Notes: generated by a model from the letters alone, not told the origin. DNA of 64,000 bases from Vreelandella andesensis (GCF_003989795.1 NZ_RZHG01000001.1:62001-126000); one strand, 5' to 3'; counted from the first letter of the stretch, positions 1 to 9,039 are shown. Made by a program: numbers and translations.

Positions 1-426
1 ACCGGTGCATTGTCGGTGGTGGCCATGATGCTTATCTTTATTTTCCTGGTAACGTCGGCTGACTCTGCCTCCTATATCGTGGCGCAAATGACCGACAACG
101 GCTCGATTAATCCACCGCTTTACAAGCGCATTATTTGGGGCGTATTGATCGCTGCCATTTGCTTAACGCTGATTGTGGCGGGTGGGCTTTCTGGACTCCA
201 GTCGGCGGCAGTGCTTTCGGCATTACCGTTTACCTTTATTTTGTATATGATGATTGTGGTACTAATTCGTGAGCTTCGGGCTGACCGCAAAGCGATGCTA
301 ACGCAGTTATATCGTCGCCATGGGGAAACGCCTGTTGGTGCTGATGCGTTTGAAGCAGAGCAGTTAGGTGAAGAAGAGCGCCTACGTCGTGCCCCAAGCG
401 TCGTCAATCGCCGCATTAATAGTTGA
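1..426 (+). CDS. BCCT-family transporter, C-terminal part (5' truncated by window)
   Basis: The reading frame is open from the first base and ends at TGA 424-426, so only the last 141 residues are visible. They contain a stretch with the TSADSASY motif found near the last helices of betaine/carnitine/choline transporters, two further hydrophobic segments (about residues 45-62 and 72-90) and a polar, charged cytoplasmic tail. BCCT carriers import glycine betaine or related solutes across the inner membrane, usually driven by sodium, and serve osmoprotection. Substrate cannot be judged from this fragment. A small ORF follows 30-50 bases downstream and may be co-transcribed. The family call is firm on the motif and membrane pattern; the exact member is not known. 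Confidence 0.85.
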   Translation, partial: TGALSVVAMMLIFIFLVTSADSASYIVAQMTDNGSINPPLYKRIIWGVLIAAICLTLIVAGGLSGLQSAAVLSALPFTFILYMMIVVLIRELRADRKAMLTQLYRRHGETPVGADAFEAEQLGEEERLRRAPSVVNRRINS

Positions 427-456
427 ATTATTTGCTTATTTACAGGGGAAGCACCT

Positions 457-474
457 ATGGATAACGCGTGCTGA
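457..474 (+). other. Five-codon leader ORF (MDNAC) overlapping next start
   Basis: An AGGGGAA ribosome binding site (444-450) precedes ATG 457 at normal spacing. This frame closes after five codons at TGA 472-474, and the final A is the first base of the ATG of the 48-codon ORF at 474 (TGATG arrangement). This looks like translational coupling through a mini-leader. The alternative is that one or two bases have been gained or lost and the leader and the downstream frame were once a single 53-54 residue ORF. Confidence 0.45.
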
Positions 475-620
475 TGGCCCGGCAAGGACACCATGGCGCC
501 ACAAGAAAACAGCCCAAAAGGGTGGTTTTTGATCGTTGGCTGGATCGCCTTGTCACCGTTGCTGTGATAACGGCGATGGTCGTGGGTATTGCAGCCGTGG
601 TAGCCCACTGGTTGCTATGA
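474..620 (+). CDS. Small membrane protein downstream of BCCT gene, unknown function
   Basis: A 48-residue frame starting at ATG 474 encodes a basic N-terminal part (residues 1-25, many Arg, Lys and His) followed by one hydrophobic segment (about 26-47) and almost no tail, so it is probably a single-span inner-membrane protein. It has no ribosome binding site of its own, but its start overlaps the stop of a well-initiated five-codon leader (457-474). I do not recognise the family. Its position directly after the transporter gene, on the same strand, suggests co-expression with it. A read or real frameshift joining it to the leader is possible. Confidence 0.55.
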   Translation: MARQGHHGATRKQPKRVVFDRWLDRLVTVAVITAMVVGIAAVVAHWLL

Positions 621-713
621 GTCAGGTTGCCATGGATGGCAAAAGCGACATAGATAAGCGTCTCACGCTCGGCAATGCCGGGCGTTTTTATTTTTAATCA
701 CGAGAGAGTCAGA

Positions 714-2063
714 ATGTTGCCTGATAATCCCGCCAAGGTGGCCTCCACCTACGCATCGCGACGTGAAATATTTGGTTGGGCAATGTTTGATTTTGCCAAC
801 CAAGCCTACACCTTGCTCATCATTACCGTCGTGTTTGGTGAGCTTTTTACGACGGTCATTGTAGGAGACCGGGGTGATGGCTTTCGCTTCGCGAATTTTT
901 TGTGGAGTCTTGCGTTAGCGTTGAGCTACCTAATGGTCGTGTTAACTGCCCCGCTATGTGGCGCAGTGATGGACTATAGAGCAGAAAAAAAGCGCTTTTT
1001 ATTGATAAGTTATCTCGCAACCGTGGCGACTACCGCCATGCTCTATTTTGTCGAGCCGGGCTATGTCGTTGTTGGGCTGCTGTTAATCATACTTTCTAAT
1101 TATGCTTACTCAATGGGTGAGTCGTTTATTGCCGCTTTTTTGCCAGAGCTAGGGCCTCCTGATGCGTTGGGCAAAATTTCCGGTTTTGGCTGGGCGCTTG
1201 GCTATATTGGCGGCCTCTTTGCGGCAGGTTTTACGCTAATGGTGTTAGGGGAAGCGACAGCCGATAACTTTGAACGGATACGCTGGGTAGGGCCTTTTGC
1301 CGCTGGATTTTTCTTGGTAGCGGCTATCCCTACTTTCCTGTGGATGAAAGAGCGCGGTGTGCCGCAACCCCATGGTGTTTCCTATCGACGTATTGCGTTA
1401 CAGCGTGTTCGGTCGACCTTTGCTGAGCTACGTTACTTTAAAGACTTAACGGTCTTTTTAGTGTCGTTGTTATTCTCAATGGCAGGTGTCTACATCATTA
1501 TTGCGTTTGCTTTTATTTATGGCGCTCAAGTGATTGGCTGGGAAGAGAGCGTTCGCAATATTATGTTTATTATTGTTCAAGTAACGGCAGCAGCAGGCGC
1601 GCTGGGGTTTGGATTTTTACAGGATAAATTGGGCGCCAAACGCACGTATCAAATGACCTTAGCGCTTTGGGTCATTGCCATTGTTTCGATATGGGCGACA
1701 CCAGAGCTAACCGACTGGGTCAACAGCCGTTACGCAGTGCAGTGGCAAGCGCAGTACGTTTTTCTTGTGGTCGGTTGCTTGGCGGGTCTTAGCTTGGGGT
1801 CTAGTCAGTCAGCCAGTCGGGCGTTAGTGGGCGTGTTTTCGCCATTAGAAAAGTCCGCTGAATTTTTCGGCTTTTGGGGGCTCGCCAATAAACTGGCAGG
1901 GGTGTTCGGGATTGTCATGCTCGGTGTTTTGCAAACGCTGATTGGTCTGCAAGCGTCTATCTTGCTATGTGTAGCACTGTTTGTTATTGCGATGCTGATA
2001 TGTGCTGGCGTTAATGAACAACGGGGGCGCGATGCCGCGCTCGCATGGGAAAGGAGCGCTTAG
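714..2063 (+). CDS. MFS transporter, UMF1/Atg22-like
   Basis: A 449-residue integral membrane protein with about twelve hydrophobic segments. The N-terminal REIFGWAMFDFANQAY stretch and a charged loop after the second or third helix (DYRAEKKR) are typical of the UMF1 branch of the major facilitator superfamily, related to Atg22. Start ATG 714 is preferred over an in-frame ATG 39 bases upstream because a GAGAG ribosome binding site sits just before it and the extra 13 residues are unlike the family. Substrate is unknown; bacterial members are often annotated only as MFS transporters. The next gene, a membrane aspartic protease, begins 14 bases after the stop and has its own ribosome binding site. 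Confidence 0.85.
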   Translation: MLPDNPAKVASTYASRREIFGWAMFDFANQAYTLLIITVVFGELFTTVIVGDRGDGFRFANFLWSLALALSYLMVVLTAPLCGAVMDYRAEKKRFLLISYLATVATTAMLYFVEPGYVVVGLLLIILSNYAYSMGESFIAAFLPELGPPDALGKISGFGWALGYIGGLFAAGFTLMVLGEATADNFERIRWVGPFAAGFFLVAAIPTFLWMKERGVPQPHGVSYRRIALQRVRSTFAELRYFKDLTVFLVSLLFSMAGVYIIIAFAFIYGAQVIGWEESVRNIMFIIVQVTAAAGALGFGFLQDKLGAKRTYQMTLALWVIAIVSIWATPELTDWVNSRYAVQWQAQYVFLVVGCLAGLSLGSSQSASRALVGVFSPLEKSAEFFGFWGLANKLAGVFGIVMLGVLQTLIGLQASILLCVALFVIAMLICAGVNEQRGRDAALAWERSA

Positions 2064-2077
2064 CTCGGAGGTGGCGT

Positions 2078-2593
2078 ATGAAAACCCTCGCTGTGCAACG
2101 TGGTGGTATCGTCATAATGCTGCTCTTTTGGGTGCTGCTATTGGCCGCTGGCACATGGCTGTTGGATGGTGGTTTCGAAAAGGTAATGACACCGAATGCC
2201 CATGTGATGTACGCCTTACCTGATGATGGGCCTGTCAATTTAACGCGTAATCGTGCCGGCCATTTTGAAGCGCCGGGGAAAATTAACGGGAAGCCGGTTA
2301 CCTTTTTGTTAGATACAGGGGCTACCTATGTTGCTGTGCCCGGCAGTTTAGCAAGCGAGCTGGGGCTGGAACCAGGTCGTAATGCTTGGTTTAACACTGC
2401 AAACGGTCGCGCAGAGGGCTCGCTGACACAGCTAGATGAAGTTGTTTTAGGCAACATACGTATGAATGATGTACGAGGGTCTATAAGTCCTGGTATGGAA
2501 AACGATACCGTACTGCTTGGCATGAGTTTTCTTAATTTATTGACGATTGAAATACGCGATGGAGAGATGGTGCTGAGCTTGCCCGCACAGTGA
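2078..2593 (+). CDS. Membrane-anchored retropepsin-like aspartic protease (TIGR02281 type)
   Basis: A 171-residue protein with an N-terminal transmembrane helix (about residues 9-28) and a periplasmic domain carrying the aspartic protease motif LLDTGATYVAVP, where the Asp is the expected catalytic residue of a dimeric retropepsin-fold enzyme. A second hydrophobic block, VLLGMSFLN, matches the conserved GMSFL segment near the C-terminus of this family. GGAGG precedes ATG 2078, so this start is chosen over an upstream in-frame ATG at 2045, which would overlap the MFS gene. Bacterial members are widespread and poorly studied; the substrate is not known. Confidence 0.85.
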   Translation: MKTLAVQRGGIVIMLLFWVLLLAAGTWLLDGGFEKVMTPNAHVMYALPDDGPVNLTRNRAGHFEAPGKINGKPVTFLLDTGATYVAVPGSLASELGLEPGRNAWFNTANGRAEGSLTQLDEVVLGNIRMNDVRGSISPGMENDTVLLGMSFLNLLTIEIRDGEMVLSLPAQ

Positions 2594-2668
2594 ATGTTAC
2601 TTGTATACATCGAACCCATGTGCTTAGCTAAAACTTCATGGAAGTAAACCCTTAAGGAAGGAGTCGTT

Positions 2669-2848
2669 ATGGGTATCGAAGTCGGCGGGTTACTGGGTCT
2701 TATCTGGCTCATTATTGTTATATGGGCGATTGTTAAAGTCGTGAAGAGTTCAGCCAGTGGGCTAGCAAAGCTACTGTGGATCTTGGCATTGCTACTTTTT
2801 CCGTTGGTTGGGCTGATTGTATGGTTTCTGTTTGGGCCCAAGGGGTAG
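2669..2848 (+). CDS. PLDc_N-like small membrane protein
   Basis: A 59-residue frame beginning at ATG 2669 behind an excellent AAGGAAGGAG ribosome binding site. It has two transmembrane helices (about 4-24 and 35-55) and ends with the conserved pattern LLLFPLVGLIVWFLFGPKG. This two-helix module is the one found at the N-terminus of cardiolipin synthases and as a stand-alone small protein (PLDc_N domain). No phospholipase domain follows, so it has no predicted catalytic activity. A strong terminator lies directly downstream, so this is the last gene of its transcript. Confidence 0.8.
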   Translation: MGIEVGGLLGLIWLIIVIWAIVKVVKSSASGLAKLLWILALLLFPLVGLIVWFLFGPKG

Positions 2849-2872
2849 CGGCTAATACGTTGTTTTAAAATA

Positions 2873-2906
2873 AAAAAGGCAGGCCATTACTTTGGTCTGC
2901 CTTTTT
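2873..2906. terminator. Bidirectional intrinsic terminator
   Basis: The stem AAAAAGGCAG (2873-2882) pairs with CTGCCTTTTT (2897-2906) around a 14-base loop. A-tracts on one side and T-tracts on the other allow function on both strands. It separates the rightward small membrane gene from the leftward 40-residue ORF. Confidence 0.85.
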
Positions 2907-2965
2907 AGTAACCTAGCTATCAGGTAGCTTAACGAATCGTTAAGCGGCTCGTTACGTAGGTCGTC

Positions 2966-3088
2966 TCATTCACTTGGTGGCGCTTTGTAATGCCCAGGAA
3001 TCGTCAATTTTTCTCCATTGGGCAGGTCGCGCACCTGAGTGGGTACGTAAACACGCTTGATAACACTTTTGGTTTTGCTGTTTCCCAT
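2966..3088 (-). CDS. Small basic protein of 40 residues, unknown
   Basis: Starts at the ATG complementary to 3086-3088, with AGAGGA a few bases upstream. A longer in-frame start 24 codons upstream exists, but its extra residues are translated through the ribosome binding site and look non-coding. The protein begins MGNSKTKSVIKRVYVPTQVR, is rich in Lys and Arg, and ends in a proline-rich acidic tail. No signal peptide, membrane segment or recognised domain is visible. It is transcribed away from the two-component operon at 3318 and towards the terminator at 2873. Function unknown; the clean start and terminator argue that it is real. Confidence 0.55.
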   Translation of the reverse strand: MGNSKTKSVIKRVYVPTQVRDLPNGEKLTIPGHYKAPPSE

Positions 3089-3317
3089 AATGTCCTCTTC
3101 TTCTGCCAGATTATAGACAGTTAGCAAAATCACACTAGCGTTTGGCGGTGTAATAATCAAGTTGTCTAGCAGGCAAACAATTACATGGTGTTGGGGAAAG
3201 AGGTAAGGTGGCAGGCGTTTGAACAGTTTTGAGGTATCCTGGAAGATAGTGCAACCTGCAGTTACACAGGATGAGCGGGTAATAACACAAACTGCCTAAG
3301 CGGAGTGAGTATAAAGG

Positions 3318-4076
3318 ATGGTAGACCACTTGGAACAGCAATTTCAGGCGCTTGGGGCTCAAGATGCCGTAACGCCTGACTATCCCGATCAAGATCACGT
3401 GTTGATTATTGAAGATGACCAGCGTTTGGCAGAGCTGACTCGCGAATACCTGGAGGCAAATGGCTTTCAAGTGACGCTAGAGGCGGACGGTGCAAAGGGC
3501 GTGGATCGCATTTTAACGCTTCAGCCTGATTTGGTGATTTTGGACTTAATGTTGCCGGGCGAGGATGGCTTAGCTATCTGCCGTCGTGTTAGGCCAAATT
3601 TTGCTGGCCCCATCATGATGCTAACGGCTCGCACCGATGATCTTGACCAGGTGCTGGGTTTGGAAATGGGGGCCGATGACTATGTGCCAAAACCGGTTCA
3701 ACCCCGTGTCCTTCTAGCGCGTATGCGTGCGCTACTTCGTCGTGCAGATGCACCAGCGCCTGGAAGCGAAATGCGCCTGCGTTTTGAAAATCTAGAGATA
3801 GATAATGCAACGCGTGAAGCTTGGCTTTTCGGCGAGCGTATTGACCTTACCAGCGCAGAGTTTGATTTGCTGTGGTTGTTGGCGAGCAACGCGGGGCGTG
3901 TATTAACCCGTGAAGAAATTTTTAATGAGCTGCGCGGCATTAAATACGATGGTCAGGATCGCTCGATTGACGTACGTGTTTCGCGTATTCGTCCCAAAGT
4001 AGGCGACGATCCTCATCAGCCCCATCGGATCAAAACGGTGCGAAGCAAAGGCTATCTTTTTGTCAAAGACAGTTAA
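3318..4076 (+). CDS. rstA: OmpR-family response regulator, RstA-like
   Basis: A 252-residue two-domain regulator. The receiver domain covers about residues 27-140, with the acidic pair at 33-34, phospho-acceptor Asp76 in LVILDLMLPG and the Lys of VPKPVQP. The C-terminal winged-helix DNA-binding domain (about 155-250) contains LRGIKYDGQDRSIDVRVSRI and ends KTVRSKGYLF, both very close to E. coli RstA. A 25-residue polar extension precedes the receiver domain, longer than in most OmpR-family proteins; no better ATG is present. The cognate kinase follows at 4134. In enterobacteria RstAB is tied to the PhoP regulon and acid or envelope stress; the role here is not shown. Confidence 0.85.
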   Translation: MVDHLEQQFQALGAQDAVTPDYPDQDHVLIIEDDQRLAELTREYLEANGFQVTLEADGAKGVDRILTLQPDLVILDLMLPGEDGLAICRRVRPNFAGPIMMLTARTDDLDQVLGLEMGADDYVPKPVQPRVLLARMRALLRRADAPAPGSEMRLRFENLEIDNATREAWLFGERIDLTSAEFDLLWLLASNAGRVLTREEIFNELRGIKYDGQDRSIDVRVSRIRPKVGDDPHQPHRIKTVRSKGYLFVKDS

Positions 4077-4117
4077 CTAATACCGTTAATTTATACAGTT
4101 AACTAATACAGTTAACT
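4070..4117 (+). repeat. Tandem CAGTTAACTAATAC repeat, about 3 copies
   Basis: Between the stop of the response regulator and the start of the kinase, the unit CAGTTAACTAATAC recurs three times with slight variation (one copy reads ACCGTTAATTTATA). The first copy contains the stop codon of the regulator gene. Each copy carries further TAA triplets. It is one of many short tandem duplications at gene ends in this window. Confidence 0.75.
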
Positions 4118-4133
4118 AAGAGAGGTTAACCGC

Positions 4134-5741
4134 ATGCGGCGAGTGCTGGGCCACGGTTCTTTTTTGAGATTTTATCTTCTGCTTGGTTTGGCACTGTGCG
4201 TTGTATTTTTTATTGCATTGGGCGGGCGTTCTTTTATTGAGCAGGTTCGTCGTGAAGATTATCGTGAACAGCTCGCCGCGTTGCCTATGTCGTTGATGAC
4301 GCAGCAGTTAGCATCAATTCAGGGGGCTGAGCAAGTGGCTGAAAGAGAAGCCATGCTTGGCCGCTTTTCGGAACAACTCGGTATGCTGCTTTCACTTAAG
4401 CGCATCGAGAATGCAGAGCTTAACTATTTTGAACAAGTTCGTATTGAGCGAGGTACGGTTCTAGTTGCCGAAAACCCCTGGCAGTTGCGGCAACGCATAC
4501 CCAACGATGTGTGGATGTTAGAAGCAACGTTTTCTACTTGGAGCGAGCGGCAGTGGCAGGGCAGCATGGTACTGCTCGGTGAGTGGCTCGCTAGCATGCC
4601 TCACGAGACGAGGGCTGATGCTGTCGCCTCGCTACACTCGGGCAGCTGGCCGCTTGCGCTGCTTTCAGCGCCGCCCGCTGACATCACCTCAGGGCAACAG
4701 TTGCAACTTGCGCAAGGAGGTGTGCTGACACGACTGGTGTCGGATAAGCTTTCACTGATGCTGCTCTACCAGGTTCCTGGTGATAACCAGTGGTTGCAGG
4801 CGGGGCCGACCTCTCGTGGTGATACGTTGCCGGTCAATTTGCACCTACCTTTACTGGTAGGGTTGATGGTGGTGCTTAGCCTGATTATTTATTTAATTAT
4901 GCGCAGTATTGAAGCGCGCATGGCGCGTTTGGAGCTTGCCGCGACGAGAATCGCCAGCGGGCGTTTAGAAACCCGAGTGAAAGTAGAAAGCGGAGACTTT
5001 TTAGGTCGTCTTGGCATGGCATTTAATGGGATGGCGAATCAAGTTCAAAGCTTGTTAAGAGGCCAGCAAGAGATGATTCGCGCGGTGTCTCATGAACTAC
5101 GCACGCCGGTGGCTCGAATACGATTTGCGGTACAAATGGTCGAAGATATGACCGACCAACCTGCGATTCGTCGTCAGCTTCAGGGAATTGATGCTGATAT
5201 TTCTGAACTAGATGAATTAGTTGACGAAATTCTCACCTATGCACGTTTGGGTGGAGAGTCGATCAATGGCGTTGAATTGGAAATGGCCTTAGTTGAGTGC
5301 CGGGCAATGGCCGAGAGGGTCATTGATACACTGTCACCGCTGCACCAAAGCTTATCGTTAACGCTGGAGGGCTGTTCCGAGGTTGAGCTGTACGCCGAGC
5401 CCCGCTATTTGCAGCGCGCCTTACAAAATCTTGTCAGCAATGCCTGTCGCTATGGTAAGTCGCAGGTGGTAATTCGCCTATGGGATGAGCCTCATCTTGT
5501 GCGTATTGATATTGAAGATGATGGACCTGGTATACCGCCCGAGGCGCGTAGCGATATCTTCAAGCCTTTTGCCCGCCTTGATGACAGCCGCGCGCGTAGC
5601 TCCGGCGGCTACGGGCTGGGCCTCTCCATTGTGCAAAAAATTATGGCAGGTCACGGCGGTAGCGTTACTGTCGATTCCAGCCCTTCCTTGGGTGGTGCGC
5701 GCTTTACGTTGCTGGTTCCTCGTCGCGAGCCGCCGGCTTAA
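4134..5741 (+). CDS. rstB: Sensor histidine kinase, RstB-like
   Basis: A 535-residue inner-membrane kinase. Helix one spans about residues 10-30. A long periplasmic region of about 200 residues follows. Helix two lies near 240-258 and leads into a HAMP segment. The dimerisation domain carries the phospho-acceptor His320 in VSHELRTPVARIRF. The ATP-binding domain shows the N box (LQNLVSNACRYG), G1 (DDGPGIP) and G2 (GGYGLGLSIV). The gene follows its response regulator by 57 bases and is presumably in the same operon. Its last 38 bases overlap the 3' end of metR on the other strand, so the two transcripts run into each other. The periplasmic ligand is unknown. Confidence 0.88.
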   Translation: MRRVLGHGSFLRFYLLLGLALCVVFFIALGGRSFIEQVRREDYREQLAALPMSLMTQQLASIQGAEQVAEREAMLGRFSEQLGMLLSLKRIENAELNYFEQVRIERGTVLVAENPWQLRQRIPNDVWMLEATFSTWSERQWQGSMVLLGEWLASMPHETRADAVASLHSGSWPLALLSAPPADITSGQQLQLAQGGVLTRLVSDKLSLMLLYQVPGDNQWLQAGPTSRGDTLPVNLHLPLLVGLMVVLSLIIYLIMRSIEARMARLELAATRIASGRLETRVKVESGDFLGRLGMAFNGMANQVQSLLRGQQEMIRAVSHELRTPVARIRFAVQMVEDMTDQPAIRRQLQGIDADISELDELVDEILTYARLGGESINGVELEMALVECRAMAERVIDTLSPLHQSLSLTLEGCSEVELYAEPRYLQRALQNLVSNACRYGKSQVVIRLWDEPHLVRIDIEDDGPGIPPEARSDIFKPFARLDDSRARSSGGYGLGLSIVQKIMAGHGGSVTVDSSPSLGGARFTLLVPRREPPA

Positions 5742-6642
5742 TACCTGAAAGCACCGCAAATGACGTCTCTTTGGCGGTACGCAAAAAATCCTGCATCCAA
5801 GGCGCCTCTAAATTTTCCTCTCGAATGGCGGCATAAAGCGTGCTCCAAACGCCGTTCTCACCCAGTTTTACGGCGCTAACGTAGTCGCGCTCTAAATACT
5901 CGGTGAGTGCCCAGTTGGGTAGGGCGCAGACGCCTCGACCGCTGGCAACCAGCTGCATCATCATGATGGTGAGCTCAGCGGTGCGAATTTCTTTTGGTCG
6001 CACATTGGCAGGGGATAAAAACTGGGTAAACACATCCAGTCGGGAGTGTTCAACCGGATAAGTGATCAGCGTTTCCTCGGCTAATGCTTGTGGTTCGATA
6101 AAGGGGCGGCTGGCAAAAGCATGCTGTCGCGCAACCGCCAGCAACCCCTCATACCGAAACAGCGGCGCGTAATGAACCCCATCCAATGGCTGAGGGTCGG
6201 CGGTAATCACCAAGTCTAACTGTTCTCTAGCAAGGGCTGGCAGTGGGTCGAAGTGGTGCCCGCTAGGGATGTCAATTTCCACCTCTGGCCAATGGTCTCG
6301 AAAATAATCCACCGTTGGCATCAGCCATTGAAAACAGCTGTGGCACTCAATAGCCATATGTAATCGCCCCTGCTCTGTGCCCGCCAAACGCGCTAAATCG
6401 CGCTCGGCTTTACGCACCTCGGGTAAAATCTCATCTGCTAAAGCCAAAAGGCGAAGCCCTGCGCGGGTAAACTCCACTGGGCGCGTTTTACGCACAAACA
6501 GTGCGCTGTCAACGCGGCCTTCTAAGTCTTTCAGCTGATGGGAAAGCGCCGACTGAGTTAGATGAACCCGCTCAGCAGCCTCCACTAAAGACCCGGTTTC
6601 CCTTAGGGCGAGCAGCGTGCGTAGATGGCGTAATTCAATCAT
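5704..6642 (-). CDS. metR: LysR-type transcriptional regulator MetR
   Basis: A 312-residue LysR-type regulator with an N-terminal winged helix (residues 1-60, including SLVEAAERVHLTQSALSHQL) and a C-terminal effector-binding domain. The stretch LHMAIECHSCFQWLMP and later GRGVCALPNW are characteristic of MetR, which responds to homocysteine and activates methionine genes. It lies divergent from metE with only 99 bases between the two starts, the classic arrangement. It overlaps the rstB-like gene tail to tail by 38 bases. It is expected to repress itself and activate metE from the shared intergenic region. Confidence 0.93.
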   Translation of the reverse strand: MIELRHLRTLLALRETGSLVEAAERVHLTQSALSHQLKDLEGRVDSALFVRKTRPVEFTRAGLRLLALADEILPEVRKAERDLARLAGTEQGRLHMAIECHSCFQWLMPTVDYFRDHWPEVEIDIPSGHHFDPLPALAREQLDLVITADPQPLDGVHYAPLFRYEGLLAVARQHAFASRPFIEPQALAEETLITYPVEHSRLDVFTQFLSPANVRPKEIRTAELTIMMMQLVASGRGVCALPNWALTEYLERDYVSAVKLGENGVWSTLYAAIREENLEAPWMQDFLRTAKETSFAVLSGIKPAARDEEPAT

Positions 6643-6741
6643 TGTGAGTATTTTTCATGTTTTGAATTAAAAACTTTAGTTTGATTCATTTTTTTAGGGT
6701 GAGCAGACTATGCGAAACCATTCACGTTGAAAGGCTTTATC
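6643..6741. promoter_or_regulatory. metR-metE divergent control region
   Basis: This AT-rich 99-base spacer must hold both promoters. It contains a symmetrical element TTCA-N5-TGAA at 6654-6666 and TTGATTCA near 6682, related to but not matching the published MetR consensus (TGAA-N5-TTCA), so the operator is only a suggestion. There is not enough room for a cobalamin riboswitch, which controls metE in some other bacteria. Confidence 0.5.
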
Positions 6742-9039
6742 ATGACAGTTTCTCATATTCTCGGCTATCCCCGTATTGGCGCCCAGCGCGAACTTAAAAA
6801 AGCTACTGAAGCCTACTGGAGAGGTGACGTATCACGGGAAGCACTTGAAACAACAGGGCAGGCGTTGAGGCTGTCTCATTGGCAGGCCCAACAAAACGCC
6901 GGCCTCGATTTTGTTAGTGTCGGCGATTTTGCGTTTTACGACCAAGTACTTAATGTTTCCGTCATGCTAGGCGCAGTGCCCGCGCGTTTTAATGCCCAGC
7001 AGGAAGTCAGTGCAGGTAACGTCGACTTGGATACTGCGTTTCGTATGGCCCGCGGCCGTGCACCTACCGGCACGCCAGCGGCTGCATGTGAAATGACCAA
7101 GTATTTTGACACCAACTACCACTACCTAGTCCCTGAGCTGCATGATGGGCAGACATTTACATTAGCATCTGATCGCTTATTTAATGAAGTTGATGAAGCC
7201 TTACAGACAGGCTTTACGCCTAAAGTAACGCTGACTGGCCCGCTTACCTGGCTATGGCTGGGTAAGACCAAAGATCGTGAATTTGACCGGCTGAGCCTGC
7301 TAGACAGTGTGTTGAATGTGTACAGTGAAATTCTGGCGCGTCTCGCTACCCAAGGCATTGAGTGGGTGCAGCTTGATGAACCGGCTCTGGTGCAAGACCT
7401 GCCGCTAGCCTGGCAACAGGCGTATGAGCGTGCCTATCATCGCCTGCAAGCGGCACCGCTAAAGCTACTCATTGCCACTTACTTTGGTGCGTTGGGTGAC
7501 AACCTTTCGCTCACCACACGTCTTCCCGTGGCCGGTTTGCATATTGATGCCGTGCATTCGCCGGGTCAGGTAGAGAGTGTGATTGATCGTTTAAGCCCTC
7601 ATCAAGTGCTTTCGGTTGGTTTAGTGGACGGCCGTAATATTTGGCGTACTGATTTAGCAGCCCTGCGTGAGCGTTTACTGCCTTTAAAAGTGCGTTTAGG
7701 GCAGCGGCTATGGCTGGCCCCCAGCTGTTCGCTGCTACACGTGCCGGTAGACCTTTCTCAGGAAACTGAGCTGGATAGCGAGCTGGTCGGCTGGCTAGCA
7801 TTTGCGCGACAAAAACTGGATGAAGTAGTAACGCTCACCAGGCTTATTGATAACCGAGCAATGCCTATTGATGAACAGCGGGTGAGCGAGGCAACGCGTG
7901 CCTTGGATGCGCGTCGGGAATCAACCCAAATTCATCAGCATGCCGTGAGTGCTCGCTTATCAGCGGTAACGGCTCAGGATAGCCAGCGTCAATCACCGTA
8001 TGCCGCCCGTGCATTGGCCCAGCGCCGAACGCTTGCGCTACCGCTGTTTCCTACCACCACCATTGGTTCTTTTCCGCAAACCAGCGAGATACGTGCTGCT
8101 CGTCGAGCGTTTAAAGCAGGTGATCTAAGCCAAACGGATTATGAAGCACGTATGCGTGAAGAAATTGCCTACGTGGTAGAACGCCAACAAGCGTTAGGGC
8201 TTGATGTGCCCGTCCACGGTGAGGCTGAACGCAATGACATGGTGGAGTACTTTGGTGAACAATTAGAGGGTTTTGCCTTTACACGCGTTGGCTGGGTGCA
8301 AAGTTACGGCTCTCGTTGTGTTAAACCGCCGATTATTTTCGGTGATGTCACCCGCCCAGTGCCAATGACGGTTCGCTGGAGCGAATATGCTCAGTCGCTC
8401 ACCGACAAACCCATGAAAGGTATGCTGACAGGGCCGGTGACAATTTTGCAGTGGTCGTTTGTGCGTGATGATCAACCCCGTGCGACCACCTGCCGCCAGA
8501 TTGCTTTGGCGCTGCGTGACGAAGTGACGGATTTGGAAAAAGCCGGAATTCAGATCATTCAAATTGATGAACCTGCGCTACGTGAGGGCTTACCGCTTCG
8601 CCAGCACGAGTGGCAAGTCTATTTAGATTGGGCGGTAGAAAGCTTCCAGCTAAGTGCCGCTGGCGTGAAAGATAGCACTCAAATTCACACCCATATGTGC
8701 TATTCGGAGTTTAACGACATCATTGGTGCCATTGCTGCGTTAGATGCGGATGTGATCACGATCGAAACGTCTCGTTCAGATATGGAACTGCTGGACGCTT
8801 TTCAGGATTTTGCCTACCCGAATGAACTTGGACCAGGGGTTTATGACATCCACACGCCGAATATTCCAGAGGTTACGTGGATGGTGGCGCTGATGGAAAA
8901 AGCGCTTGAGAAAATCCCCGCCGAACGGCTATGGGTAAACCCTGATTGCGGTCTAAAAACCCGCAGTTGGGCAGACGTGGAGCCTGCGCTGGCTAATATG
9001 GTGGAAGCTGCACATCAACTGCGCCAGCGCTACGCATAA
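6742..9039 (+). CDS. metE: Cobalamin-independent methionine synthase MetE
   Basis: A 765-residue enzyme of the usual length that transfers the methyl group of 5-methyltetrahydropteroyltri-glutamate to homocysteine, the last step of methionine synthesis. It begins [21 protein letters not shown], as in the family. The second half carries [12 protein letters not shown] and zinc ligands in [10 protein letters not shown] and near the C-terminus in [14 protein letters not shown] 6742 is preferred over an ATG 15 bases upstream because GAAAGG lies at the right distance before it and MetE proteins start here. It is transcribed away from metR, its expected activator. Confidence 0.95.
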   Translation: MTVSHILGYPRIGAQRELKKATEAYWRGDVSREALETTGQALRLSHWQAQQNAGLDFVSVGDFAFYDQVLNVSVMLGAVPARFNAQQEVSAGNVDLDTAFRMARGRAPTGTPAAACEMTKYFDTNYHYLVPELHDGQTFTLASDRLFNEVDEALQTGFTPKVTLTGPLTWLWLGKTKDREFDRLSLLDSVLNVYSEILARLATQGIEWVQLDEPALVQDLPLAWQQAYERAYHRLQAAPLKLLIATYFGALGDNLSLTTRLPVAGLHIDAVHSPGQVESVIDRLSPHQVLSVGLVDGRNIWRTDLAALRERLLPLKVRLGQRLWLAPSCSLLHVPVDLSQETELDSELVGWLAFARQKLDEVVTLTRLIDNRAMPIDEQRVSEATRALDARRESTQIHQHAVSARLSAVTAQDSQRQSPYAARALAQRRTLALPLFPTTTIGSFPQTSEIRAARRAFKAGDLSQTDYEARMREEIAYVVERQQALGLDVPVHGEAERNDMVEYFGEQLEGFAFTRVGWVQSYGSRCVKPPIIFGDVTRPVPMTVRWSEYAQSLTDKPMKGMLTGPVTILQWSFVRDDQPRATTCRQIALALRDEVTDLEKAGIQIIQIDEPALREGLPLRQHEWQVYLDWAVESFQLSAAGVKDSTQIHTHMCYSEFNDIIGAIAALDADVITIETSRSDMELLDAFQDFAYPNELGPGVYDIHTPNIPEVTWMVALMEKALEKIPAERLWVNPDCGLKTRSWADVEPALANMVEAAHQLRQRYA

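Noticed and set aside
120..608. 162-codon leftward frame across the transporter end
   Set aside because: It overlaps a clear transporter frame and the small membrane ORF, and its product has no recognisable features.
6643..6741. Cobalamin riboswitch before metE
   Set aside because: Only 99 bases separate metR and metE, too short for the element, and the MetR arrangement explains control.
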